A stretch of DNA of 64,000 nucleotides from an uncultured Gammaproteobacteria bacterium (GTDB lineage: Bacteria; Pseudomonadota; Gammaproteobacteria; Eutrophobiales; Eutrophobiaceae): contig CATOTD010000005.1 of the NCBI GenBank assembly GCA_951812995.1, positions 1 to 64,000 on the forward strand, written 5' to 3'. The stretch's first letter is position 1. Every line of letters begins with the position of its first letter. The notes below the pieces were generated by a model. It was not told the origin of the DNA. It searched no databases and worked only from the letters and a program-made list of their open reading frames with translations. The position numbers were made by a program, and so were the translations under genes. Of this stretch, positions 56,319 through 64,000 are shown one piece after another.

Positions 56319-56373
56319 ACGACAAGGCAACCGCATGATCAAATTGTCAGACACTACTTTTGACAATAGCTCC
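56319..56373 (+). mobile_element. IS256 type A, 3' end fragment
   Basis: 55 bp with the last transposase codons and the right terminal repeat (TTGTCAGACACTACTTTTGA and CAATAGCTC), between IS256-B and an IS3 fragment. Confidence 0.8.
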
Positions 56374-56631
56374 ATCAAGTTCAGTTTTATGGATGGCAAG
56401 TACCGCTGGGTGGATAATGTGTTTGTGGAGCGGTTATGGCGTAGCGTGAAATACGAAGCAGTCTATCTCAAAGCGTACGACACGGTAGCCCAAGCCCGGC
56501 AATCATTACAACGTTACTTTGTGTTTTACAATGAGCGTCGACGACACCAATCACTGAACAAGCAGACATCAGGTTCGGTATACTGCCAGTACGCAGACAA
56601 AGATGCCTGCATAATCGGAAAGGGGTTATAA
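56374..56631 (+). pseudogene. IS3-family transposase (OrfB) C-terminal fragment
   Basis: FSFMDGKYRWVDNVFVERLW, then RSVKYEAVYLKAYDTVAQAR and FVFYNERRRHQSLNKQTSGS, are the end of an IS3-type integrase core, with the catalytic Glu in VERLWRSVKYE. The N-terminal part and OrfA are missing. Confidence 0.85.
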
Positions 56632-56664
56632 TCGTTGTCCAGATTTTTGGGGAGCACTTCTAAG

Positions 56665-56772
56665 AGACCAAAGAAAATAATATTTCTTGATGAACTACCA
56701 AGAAATACAATGGGTAAAGTTCAGAAAAATAAATTGAATGAAGAATTTTCTGATTTATTGAAAAAGAGTTGA
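56665..56772 (+). pseudogene. C-terminal stub of an acyl-CoA synthetase (AMP-binding family)
   Basis: 36 codons: RPKKIIFLDELPRNTMGKVQ, then KNKLNEEFSDLLKKS and TGA. The P-K-x-I-x-F-x-D-E-L-P-R-N-x-x-G-K-V-Q-K motif is the C-terminal A10 region of malonyl- or acyl-CoA synthetases, with the catalytic lysine in MGKVQK. The rest has been removed by IS insertion. From 56773 to 56928 nothing else is coded. An 8-bp inverted repeat GATTGCGC/GCGCAATC (56873-56901) lies beyond the RRM gene. Confidence 0.7.
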
Positions 56773-56928
56773 GCCACTTTAAAAATATTAGTTTCTTATT
56801 TACTGCTACCTACGCCCGTGACCAATCCAATAACGGGGCAGTGGTGAGAGATAGGAACACTGGGTAAGCCAGATTGCGCCGATGCCGTATCAGCGCAATC
56901 GTTCTGGACAGTCGTTATGGATGAATGA

Positions 56929-57189
56929 TCAGCGGCGACCGCGACCTGGTTTAGGCACCTCAAAGTTCACCTTTATCGCTTTACCGTTAAAGTTTTTTCC
57001 ATTTAATCCAGCAATCGCTGCCCGGGCCTCATGGCCTTCCATTTCTATGAATCCAAAGCCTTTACACTGACCTGAAAAAACATCGGTTATGAGCTTCAGT
57101 GAACGCACCTTACCAAATTCTGTAAACAGCGTTTCGAGATCTTTTTCGTTAGTAGTAGGGGCTAGATTGCCAACGAATAATTTTTTCAA
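56929..57189 (-). CDS. RRM-domain RNA-binding protein
   Basis: 86 residues, a single RNA-recognition motif. RNP2 is KLFVGNLAPTT and RNP1 is KGFGFIEMEG. The tail PKPGRGRR is short and basic. Such stand-alone RRM proteins in bacteria are often cold- or stress-regulated and bind RNA in the cytoplasm. It lies 102 bp downstream of a cold-shock protein on the same strand, beyond a terminator-like hairpin. The two may form a small RNA-chaperone pair. Confidence 0.93.
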   Translation of the reverse strand: MKKLFVGNLAPTTNEKDLETLFTEFGKVRSLKLITDVFSGQCKGFGFIEMEGHEARAAIAGLNGKNFNGKAIKVNFEVPKPGRGRR

Positions 57190-57237
57190 TGATTTTCCCT
57201 CTCGAAATAAATTGTTATTGCAATAAAAGCTGGAAAA

Positions 57238-57264
57238 AAGAAACCCGCCGAAACGGGCTTCTTG
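57238..57264 (-). terminator. terminator after the cold-shock gene
   Basis: On the minus strand AAGCCCGTTTCGGCGGGTTT followed by CTTTTTT. Stem AACCCG/CGGGTT-like with a short loop, 25 bp past the stop of the cold-shock gene. Confidence 0.75.
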
Positions 57265-57291
57265 GTGCTGATTTATCCAACAAAGTTAAAC

Positions 57292-57492
57292 TCAGGTGGA
57301 AACATTAACTGCTTGGAGGCCTTTGGGGCTGTCCTCAACATCATAGGTTACCTTTTGACCTTCGTTCAAGGTTTTGAAGCCTGTACCTTGAATGGCATTG
57401 AAATGTACGAATACATCTGCACCGCCGTCATCTTGCGTAATAAAACCAAAACCTTTTGATTCGTTAAACCATTTTACTGTTCCTGTAGCCAT
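57292..57492 (-). CDS. cold-shock domain protein (CspA family)
   Basis: 66 residues. [20 protein letters not shown] carries RNP1 (KGFGFI), and [17 protein letters not shown]2 (VFVHF). The family length is 65-70. It binds single-stranded RNA and DNA in the cytoplasm and prevents RNA secondary structure. A long AT-rich leader lies upstream (57493-57600), as often seen for cold-induced mRNAs, but I see no clear cold-box. Ends at a hairpin terminator. Confidence 0.97.
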   Translation of the reverse strand: MATGTVKWFNESKGFGFITQDDGGADVFVHFNAIQGTGFKTLNEGQKVTYDVEDSPKGLQAVNVST

Positions 57493-57732
57493 AATCTATC
57501 TTACCTAAATTAATTAAACAAATTTTGTGTTTTGTACAGTTAATGAAACGGTGATCAGGAAAGTATCTGGATGAACATAACCAAAATAGCCAATAACACT
57601 ATCTGTAACTGACGCTACTATAGGGTAATCTCATGCGTATTGCCAGAATTATTAATAGTTTTAGCTTAGTCGATGCTATGTTTATCAAAAAACCAGTCAT
57701 TTAAGCGAAAAGATAGAAAAAAGTACGGCTAT

Positions 57733-57869
57733 ATACCGCATTTTAAGGCGGTATTTATTGTTGCAACGCAAGCAATATCCCACGTTCCTAGAATGCGCAT
57801 AGTCGCTTTCATCTGGTCCAATCCAATGACCCGTATTTCCCAAAGGTTACGCTTATTGATGAAAAACTC
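57733..57869 (-). other. hairpin and possible gene tail in a 370-bp gap
   Basis: 57733-57754 is a palindrome (TACCGC, seven bases, GCGGTA) with terminator character. A minus-strand frame open from the IS256-B boundary reads FINKRNLWEIRVIGLDQMKA, then TMRILGTWDIACVATINTAL, and stops at the hairpin. It may be the end of a gene cut by the IS. I do not recognise it. Between 57493 and 57732 I see no gene. Confidence 0.3.
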
Positions 57870-58003
57870 GGTAGTGTCAATAATCTTTCGCACTTTCTGA
57901 TTTGGCTTTCCCCTAAATCTGGTCGTGACCCAACCTGAAACGCTTTCTCCTTATCCATCTCTCTGAGCAAATCCATGTTCAGATATTTCCGCGTTCCCCA
58001 CTT

Positions 58004-59303
58004 GGAAGCCTCTAAAAACCGTACATTTTGTGGTACGATCTGATTCACTTGATGTGGGAGGATTTTGTTTATGCACGCACCTGGATTGTTTGATTTGACG
58101 GATCATTTGGCGCGGCTTTCGGCGATGGGAGATCCGCTTGAGGTTTTGGAGCGGCACGTTGATTTCGAAGTGTTTCGCCCAGTTCTTGTTGAAGCGCTTG
58201 GCTATGGGGAACGTCCCGAAGGTGGTCGTCCGCCCTATGATGCCGTTGTGATGTTCAAGGTGCTGGTCTTGGCATTGATGCACAATCTGAGCGATGAGCG
58301 GATGGAGTTTCTCATTCGTGACCGTTTCAGTTGGTTGCGGTTCCTGGGATTTCAAATCGGGGAGCCGACACCTGATCAGAAGACGATCTGGCTTTTCAGA
58401 GAGAAGCTGACCCAGGCGGGTGTCTTCAAGGCCCTGTTTGCCGCGTTTGAAGCTCAGCTCTGCGCGCGGGGATACAAACCCACCGGCGGTCAGATTGTGG
58501 ATGCCACGTTGGTCTTTGCCCCGCGCCAGCGGATGACGAAAGAAGAGAAAGCGCGCGCCAAGGCAGGTGAGGCCGCATCTGACATCTGGCCCGATGATCT
58601 GTCCAAGGCAGCGCAGAAAGACACCGATGCGCGTTGGACGGTCAAGTATTCAAAGGCCAAGACGACCAAGGAGGGTGAGGAGGATACTGGCCTTGTCGAT
58701 ATTTCGGTTCCGCACTTTGGGTACAAGAACCACGTGTCCATTGACCGCAAATGGCGCTTCATCCGGGGTGAGACTGGCACGAATGCGGCTCGCTACGCCG
58801 GGCATGAACGCTCCTCGGTTCTGGACGAGACAAACAGCTCGAAGGCGGTTTGGGCCGATACCAGGTACCGCTCGGCCAGGAATGAGGCTTGGCTGAAGGC
58901 GCAAGGGTACCGCTCACATATCCATCGCAAGAAGCCACGCGGCAAACCCATGGCCAAACACATTCGTCGGGGCAACGCGACACGCTCCGCCATCCGCGCC
59001 TGTGTTCGGCTACGAGAAAGGGCCCCATGGCTCTGACCATCCGCTCAATCGGCCAAACCCGTGCGAAGGCCCGCATGACCATGGCCAACCTGAGCTACAA
59101 CTTCCGCCGTCTGATTTTCCACGAGCGACGACAGGCCACAGCCTGACTCCGCCCAAATTCCGGAAATACTCGCCCTGGCAGACCCAAACAGCACAACACA
59201 GCCTCAAATACCACCGATCTTGACCTCCATACCTGCTATGCGGGTGACAACGACTGGTGCTCGCGTCAAAACCCATCCAGAATCAGCGTTGTTCAAGGTC
59301 TCC
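58004..59303 (+). mobile_element. IS5-family type A element, full copy
   Basis: 1,300 bp with ends GGAAGCCTCTAAAAAC and the complement GGAGACCTTGAACAAC. Confidence 0.92.
58071..59146 (+). pseudogene. IS5-family transposase (type A), C-terminal frameshift only
   Basis: The best preserved type A copy: 321 uninterrupted codons from MHAPGLFDLTDHLARLSAMG to SAIRACVRLRERAPWL. Acidic core residues lie in IVDATLVFAPRQ, TGTNAARYAGHE and WADTRYRSARNEAW. The C-terminal KGPMALTIRSIGQTRAKARM and NLSYNFRRLIFHE continue in another frame to 59146. The frame loss near TGTGTTCGGCTACGAGAAAG is common to all three copies, and an extra C is present here. Confidence 0.88.
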
Positions 59304-60400
59304 ATGTTCAGATATGTCCGCGTTCCCCACTAGCTCCCCGCGATGTGTCTAAGCCTTGCCGCACAAAGCATCAACGCCGAGTTGCCATCCGGGAATGCAC
59401 ACACTACTCGTGTTCGCCGCCTGATTTCTCGGATGATCCGCTCCAAAGGATTGTTAGTCCGAATGCGAATCCAGTGCTCTGCCAGAAACCGATAATACGT
59501 CAGGGTCTCTTCCATGCACTACCCAGCCAATCCGCTACACTCGATAACTTCATGTCCCTGAGTTTCTTCTCGACCTCCGTGGCCTTATGCCTGGCTGATT
59601 CCAGATATTCAGATGCATGGATAGCCTGCAACATGCGAGAGACTTCTTTGACACGACCACGAGGCATATGATTGAAGACGTTGCGGTAGAAGTGCACAAT
59701 ACAACGCTACCACTTAGCTTCAGGGTAGAAGTCACCGATCGACTCCTTGCGCCCAAGACAGGCATCACTGAGCACCAACCTGATGCCCTTGAGACCGCGT
59801 GCCTGCAAATGACGCAGGCATCCTGACCATCCCACCTTATCCTCCTTAGTCCCTTCAACAATCCCTACCGCCCCAACTGCGTTTGAGCACAACACCGTCC
59901 AGGTATACATAAGGGAAATCACCCTCTATGGGGCGATTACGCCACTCTTCAATCTGCCGATAGATGCGCTGGTTGAGCTTTGAAATAGTCCCTGAGCTAA
60001 CACGGGTAACCCAGAGGGCTACGGTGACATCCTCCACCAGACGGACCGATACGCCAGCCAGATACATCTCAATCAGTGCCTCTTCGACAGACGCTACACG
60101 GTGCCGGTAGTGCTCTATGATGGCCATCTCAAAGGTCTGCTTGCGCAACTTCTGCATCTTTAACTCAAGCTCTCCGGCCCTTGTGTGGCACTTCCTGGTG
60201 TAACTACCAGACCGGTCGTCTTTGCGCGTCTCAGTGCGTGCATATCGATCAGCACCCACCAGCGCATCAACCTCAGCGTCCAGAATCTGCTTGCGGGCGT
60301 CTTCCACAGTATTCAGTACCACTTTGTTTAGATGGCCCTGCAGTGCCTGTTCATCAATAGGGACTACGTTGTTCAAGTGCTTGCTTGTATCATCGCTCAT
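59304..60400 (-). pseudogene. IS256-family transposase (type B), internal deletion and stops
   Basis: It starts at 60400 (MSDDTSKHLNNVVPIDEQAL). About 75 bp are deleted after LKRSWGG (near 59868), shifting the frame. A TAG follows YPEAKW near 59706. The shared frameshift and TAG are present near the end. Confidence 0.88.
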
Positions 60401-60519
60401 AGCGACTCTTCTCCTGGTCAAATAAATGGTTATGTCACTTTTTATTTAACCAGATAAAGGGAAACCGCCTATTCATATTTGCGAAAGATAATTTATGTTA
60501 TCGACCTTTGCGCTAAAGC

Positions 60520-60745
60520 GATACTTGTCCAACCCGAACACGTTCGACCCAGCCCAACCAAGCACCACCCGGCCCCGCCCGACTCAGCCTGGCCATGCTC
60601 AGCCCGGCAACATCCAGCCCTGGCCCGACGACACCCAGTGCGACACGACCCGTCTCGACCCCGACATGACCCGACATGACCCGACATGACCCACACCTAG
60701 CCGTGACCAGCAACACCAGGCCCGACACCAGCTCAACCCGGGTCG
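60520..60745. repeat. degenerate 5-bp-period GC-rich repeat tract
   Basis: It begins with the AAAGCGATACTTG core shared with 26430, then CCCAGCCCAACC-type pentamers, and three tandem copies of GACCCGACAT (about 60658-60690). The IS256-B right next to it inserted into or beside this tract. Confidence 0.82.
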
Positions 60746-60812
60746 CCGAGTAAATGATCGGTTTTATTTCTGATATACTGACAGTATCAATAGGTACTTT
60801 TTGGATTAGCTT

Positions 60813-61316
60813 ATGATCGATTTAACGCAAACTGATTATGCTTATGTAGCCCGCTGGCCAAGAGTTAAAGCGGCTGCGCTGGATTTTGTGATCATTATAC
60901 TATTCTCTCTTGTCGTACTGTGCGTGATTGTGTATCAGAATCCGCCGGCTTTTCTGCTACTGCTGTCTGGCGAGTTCGACCCTAGTAATCAACACGAAGC
61001 AGAAATGCTGATCCTCATGATCTCCTTGGGTGTGTGGGCTGTATTGGGGCTTGGTTTTAGTCTGGGGTATGACATTCTGTCGATTTATTTTAACCAGGCC
61101 ACCTTGGGGCAGATAATGATCAAGGCCAAGGTTATCGATGCCAACACTGGCGGGCGGCCTACGTTGCGCCAGTGCCTGATACGGACCTTTGCCAAAACGC
61201 TGGCTCAAGTTGACAGGTCGAATCGCGCGTTTGCGGGCTTGAATGAAAAATACCAGACCTACCAGGATATGATGGCCGATGTTTTAGTTGTCAGCTACAA
61301 GTGCGCGCACAAATAA
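60813..61316 (+). CDS. RDD-family membrane protein
   Basis: 167 residues with membrane spans at about 22-44 and 67-90 and a weaker one near 95. The RDD pattern appears as RVKAAALDFVIIIL (Arg and Asp in helix 1), and ATLGQIMIKAKVIDANTGGR followed by PTLRQCLIRTFAKTL is the conserved part after helix 3. The family includes putative transporters, with function unproven. TATACT at 60774 could be a -10 box. There is no strong ribosome binding site. Downstream, 61317-61690 shows no convincing gene beyond an 18-codon frame with AAGGAGAG before GTG at 61398. Confidence 0.88.
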   Translation: MIDLTQTDYAYVARWPRVKAAALDFVIIILFSLVVLCVIVYQNPPAFLLLLSGEFDPSNQHEAEMLILMISLGVWAVLGLGFSLGYDILSIYFNQATLGQIMIKAKVIDANTGGRPTLRQCLIRTFAKTLAQVDRSNRAFAGLNEKYQTYQDMMADVLVVSYKCAHK

Positions 61317-61690
61317 GCCGGGCGGGCTTGATTGTTTGGGTAGCAACATTGCGCTATGGCGGCGGGTTGGTCATCGGGAGGTTATAAGGAGAGTGGCGTG
61401 CCAGCAGATTTGATGAAGGCACAGGCCTTACTTAATGCAAACAATACTTAAATATATAAAATGATGAAGAGTCTGTCAGCCAGTGCTATCTCGTCTGGTT
61501 TTTGCTCATTGCAGACAATACTTTTAGTACCCGGCAATCATCCTAATCTGCTAATATCTACTATCGAAGATAGACGAGTGCCGTTTCTAGGTATTGTGGG
61601 CTATCAGCCTGTGGCGAGGAAGGGGCACGCTTCAGGACGCGGGGCTTTTGTTGTGCCGTGCTTAAAAACAGGAAAATCAGGAGAATCGAA

Positions 61691-62485
61691 ATGAAACAAC
61701 TTGCGACAATATGCACACTGGCCTTTGGCCTGATATCCGGGCCAGCGTTGGCGAACTGTGCGGACTGGAATACCCAAGTCTATTTTACACGGGGAGCCAC
61801 TGCCCAAGATGTGCGCCAGTGCCTGGACGCGGGCGCGGACCTAAACGCACGAGACGAGCATGGTTATACCCCGTTGCACTGGGCGACGACGGGGCTTAGT
61901 GACAACCCCAGGGTTATCACCGTCCTTTTGGACGCGGGTGCAGACGTGAATGCACGGAGTGAGGGTAGTACGACCCCGCTACACTTGGCGGCGTGGAACG
62001 GGATGCCTGGCGTTATCGCCGTCCTTTTGGGCGCAGGTGCAGACCCATACGCACGAGACGAGCATGGCTGGACCCCACTACACGGGGCATCAACCAGCGA
62101 GTCGCCTGAGGTTATCGCCGCCCTTTTGAGCGCAGGTTCAGCCCCATACGCACAGAACAAGAATGGCCGAACTCCACTACACGAGGCAGCGTGGCGAAGC
62201 AAGACACCTGGGGTTATCACTGTCCTTTTGGAGGTGGGTGCAGAAGTGAACGCACGGGACAAAGATGGCCAAACCCCATTGCACTTAGCAGCGGAGAACA
62301 GCAGGACACCTGGGGTTATCACCGTCCTTTTGGACGCGGGTGCAGACGTGAATGCACGGGACAAGGATGGCCGAACCCCCTTTGACCTGATCCCCGAACG
62401 GTCTTCGTTCGACAAGTTCCCTGGGCGGTCTTCGTTGCGAGACACCGATGTCTACCAACGGCTGAAAGGCACACAGTCCGACTAA
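61691..62485 (+). CDS. periplasmic ankyrin-repeat protein
   Basis: 264 residues from the ATG at 61691, with AGGAGA upstream. Signal peptide MKQLATICTLAFGLISGPAL and cleavage at ALA-N. Six ankyrin repeats follow with a 33-36 residue period, each with the core G-x-TPLH-x-A and V-I-x-V-L-L-x-x-GA-x-x-x-A. The DNA copies are so alike (GTTATCACCGTCCTTTTGGA recurs) that recent duplication is likely. A short tail RLKGTQSD ends it. It probably serves in protein-protein contact in the periplasm. Partner unknown. Confidence 0.88.
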   Translation: MKQLATICTLAFGLISGPALANCADWNTQVYFTRGATAQDVRQCLDAGADLNARDEHGYTPLHWATTGLSDNPRVITVLLDAGADVNARSEGSTTPLHLAAWNGMPGVIAVLLGAGADPYARDEHGWTPLHGASTSESPEVIAALLSAGSAPYAQNKNGRTPLHEAAWRSKTPGVITVLLEVGAEVNARDKDGQTPLHLAAENSRTPGVITVLLDAGADVNARDKDGRTPFDLIPERSSFDKFPGRSSLRDTDVYQRLKGTQSD

Positions 62486-62651
62486 TGTGGAGGGCACTTG
62501 AATTGATCATCGCGGCGGGCGGCGCTCCCGCGAAGCCGGTTCGCCGTTAAAACAGCGCACATCTTTTAAGAGAAACCCCGTTATTTTCATCGGCCGCCGA
62601 TCAGCTTACCTAAAACGCCAAGGACTGAACCTTCACCCTGTTGAGAACTAC

Positions 62652-63380
62652 TCAGCTTTGGGGCACTTGATAGGATAGCACTCGGTCGGCAAGTCTGGAA
62701 AATGGCAGGCTCTGTAGCCAGACATCCCCATGTCCTTGTAGCGTAGCAAGGAATAATCCCTCCCCGCCGAAAAACATTGATTTGAGGTTGCCCGCCCGTT
62801 CTATGTTGTAGTGAATACCTTTAGTAAACGCGACAAGACAGCCAGTATCAACCTTTAGCGTTTCACCTTGCATTTTTCTTTTTATCACGGTGCCGCCAGC
62901 ATGAACGAAAGCCATACCGTCCCCATTGAGCTTTTGCAAGATAAATCCTTCACCACCGAAAAAACCGGCAGCGAGTTTCTTGGTAAATGCAATACTGATT
63001 TTCGTCCCCAGCGCCGCGGCAAGAAATGCGTCCTTCTGACATAACAGTTCCCCCTCCAGGCTTGCAAGATCCATCGGCATGATCTTGCCGGGATAAGGTG
63101 ATGAAAACGCTACTTTTTTCTTCCCCTGTCCATTATTAGTAAAATGCGTGAGAAAAATTGACTCTCCAGTCAGTACCCGTTTTCCGACATTCAACAGCTT
63201 GTCCATGACACCTTTGTCAGGAGACGAGCCGTCACCCATTATTGCTTCAAACCCAATGCCATCCTCCATGTAATTCATCGCTCCGGCCTCAGCGATCACT
63301 GTTTCCATCGGATCAAGCTCAATCTCGACGATCTGCATATCGTCACCCATGATGGTGTAATCTATCTCGTGGCTTCTCAT
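62652..63380 (-). CDS. AIM24/TIGR00266-family protein with frameshifted C-terminus
   Basis: 242 residues. [20 protein letters not shown], the [20 protein letters not shown] run, [20 protein letters not shown] and [20 protein letters not shown] are typical of this double-psi, tryptophan RNA-binding-attenuator-like family. Cellular role not established. The frame ends [12 protein letters not shown]. In the neighbouring frame, just beyond, [20 protein letters not shown], then IGGR and a stop at 62587-62589, is the normal family tail (GEGS-x-L-G-x-L-G). A small indel near 62675 has therefore removed the last 25 residues. The core is complete. AAGGAGATAATT precedes the ATG. Confidence 0.9.
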   Translation of the reverse strand: MRSHEIDYTIMGDDMQIVEIELDPMETVIAEAGAMNYMEDGIGFEAIMGDGSSPDKGVMDKLLNVGKRVLTGESIFLTHFTNNGQGKKKVAFSSPYPGKIMPMDLASLEGELLCQKDAFLAAALGTKISIAFTKKLAAGFFGGEGFILQKLNGDGMAFVHAGGTVIKRKMQGETLKVDTGCLVAFTKGIHYNIERAGNLKSMFFGGEGLFLATLQGHGDVWLQSLPFSRLADRVLSYQVPQS

Positions 63381-63566
63381 AATTATCTCCTTAGTTTTTG
63401 TCCTATCGTTTCCAGTTTCAGATTTTACATAATTTATTGCCAGGCTACTTTTTTTGTATTCTCCTCATTCGACAAAGGGCAACACCGCTACAAAGAGTAT
63501 AAAACGTTATACTGATTTTGGTTTTTAATTGCGCTCTTGATGTTGTGCGATATGCTGTAATTAGCT

Positions 63567-64000
63567 ATGCTTTTGACTATGCGTTTAATCATTGGTTTGT
63601 TGATAGTGATCTTTGCCGTCTCGCCTGGTGCTGAGACGGTGTATAAAACTGTGGATAAAGAAGGCCGTATCATCTTCACAGACCGACCTTCCGAAGATTC
63701 AGAAACAATAAAACTTGATGAATTGCAGACCATCAAAAACCCTAACCCGATACAATATACACCAAGGCCAAAGCCACCTGCAGACAAAGGGCCGCCCTAT
63801 AAAACATTCATGGTTGCGGAACCCGCAGATGGGGCGGGGATCAGGCGTAATGACGGTAGTGTCCGCATTTCAGTAATACTTGAACCAGGACTGCGCTCGG
63901 GTCATAAAATTATCATTACGCTTGACGGCAAGGAAGTCTCGTCTGGTACAGCCAGCAGTGTTTCGCTCCAGAATATTGATCGTGGAACGCATAATATTAG
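63567..64000 (+). CDS. DUF4124-domain exported protein, 3' end outside the window
   Basis: 144 codons are visible and the frame stays open at the edge. MLLTMRLIIGLLIVIFAVSP and GAE make a signal peptide (an alternative start is the Met 4 codons later). ETVYKTVDKEGRIIFTDRPS is the DUF4124 domain. A proline-rich spacer (IQYTPRPKPPADKGPPYK) leads to a beta-sandwich-like part beginning FMVAEPADGAGIRRNDGSVR. Such proteins are common in gammaproteobacteria next to glnA or ntrBC. No such neighbour is seen here. Confidence 0.85.
   Translation, partial: MLLTMRLIIGLLIVIFAVSPGAETVYKTVDKEGRIIFTDRPSEDSETIKLDELQTIKNPNPIQYTPRPKPPADKGPPYKTFMVAEPADGAGIRRNDGSVRISVILEPGLRSGHKIIITLDGKEVSSGTASSVSLQNIDRGTHNI

Larger units (their letters stand above)
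57870..60502 (-). mobile_element. IS256 type B element carrying a nested IS5-A (second composite)
   Basis: IS256-B ends at 57870 (GGTAGTGTCAATAATCTTTC) and 60502 (complement GATAACATAAATTATCTTTC). IS5-A sits at 58004-59303. Unlike the first composite, the flanks of IS5-A overlap by about 28 bp of IS256-B sequence (ATGTTCAGATAT and following, through GTTCCCCACT, before and after), and 4-bp flanks differ. Recombination between two IS256-B copies explains this better than simple insertion. Confidence 0.88.

Noticed and set aside
60658..60690. Three GACCCGACAT units as a CRISPR array
   Set aside because: Units are tandem with no spacers and no cas genes occur in the window. It is part of the pentamer tract.
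61461..61694. 77-codon frame upstream of the ankyrin gene
   Set aside because: No ribosome binding site, atypical composition, and it overlaps the ankyrin start in another frame.

Overview
The window looks like a chromosomal segment of a gammaproteobacterium, at order level unplaced. This rests on the groES-groEL operon, a paired AddB-like nuclease and UvrD-type helicase, the DUF485-acetate permease pair, DUF1244, DUF4124 and RDD proteins, and ergothioneine-type histidine methyltransferase. Base composition is moderate, with AT-rich islands. The segment carries an unusually heavy load of insertion sequences, most of them broken, nested in one another, or reduced to ends. I name the families here IS256-A, IS256-B, IS5-A, IS5-B, IS1595, IS1634 and IS3.

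Region 1 (1-7.7 kb) is a restriction-modification graveyard: a truncated N6-adenine methyltransferase, a GIY-YIG protein cut by a stop and an IS, an EcoRI-type methylase stub, and one apparently intact methylase plus putative endonuclease pair with an ATGA overlap. IS256-A, IS5-A, IS5-B and IS256-B pieces lie between them. Region 2 (7.7-26.3 kb) is the stable backbone: a secreted unknown between two copies of the groEL terminator, groESL under a perfect CIRCE, egtD, the DNA-repair nuclease/helicase pair, a nonulosonic acid (sialic acid/KDN-type) two-gene cassette, phaB, DUF485-actP, tag and a nucleotidyltransferase. Several backbone intergenic gaps hold GC-rich tracts with a degenerate 5-bp period.

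Region 3 (26.5-31 kb) is IS material around a stub of an SGNH-type acyltransferase. Region 4 (31.1-38.6 kb) is the most unusual part: three consecutive modules, each an exported or membrane-anchored small protein followed at once by an effector gene. The effectors differ at the N-terminus (lysozyme-like, DUF6973-like, M23/LytM-like) but share a nearly identical region of five EF-hand-like calcium loops, with traces of RTX repeats behind it. I infer effector/immunity pairs that exchange N-terminal enzymatic cassettes in front of a constant calcium-binding region, the reverse of the usual polymorphic-toxin layout. The array is partly decayed.

Region 5 (38.6-46.1 kb) is nested IS elements around a DUF1244 gene, whose start codon is duplicated by an IS1595 insertion, and a truncated TolC-like lipoprotein. 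Region 6 (46.1-55 kb) is an Rhs/YD-repeat locus on the minus strand: two genes share a 1.87-kb core at a constant 3,010-bp offset, have different C-terminal tips, and are followed by small putative immunity genes and displaced tips. A third Rhs copy survives only as a 5' stub. Region 7 (55-64 kb) has more IS256-B/IS5-A composites, an acyl-CoA synthetase tail, an RRM protein and a cold-shock protein, then backbone genes: RDD membrane protein, periplasmic ankyrin protein, AIM24-like protein and the start of a DUF4124 protein.
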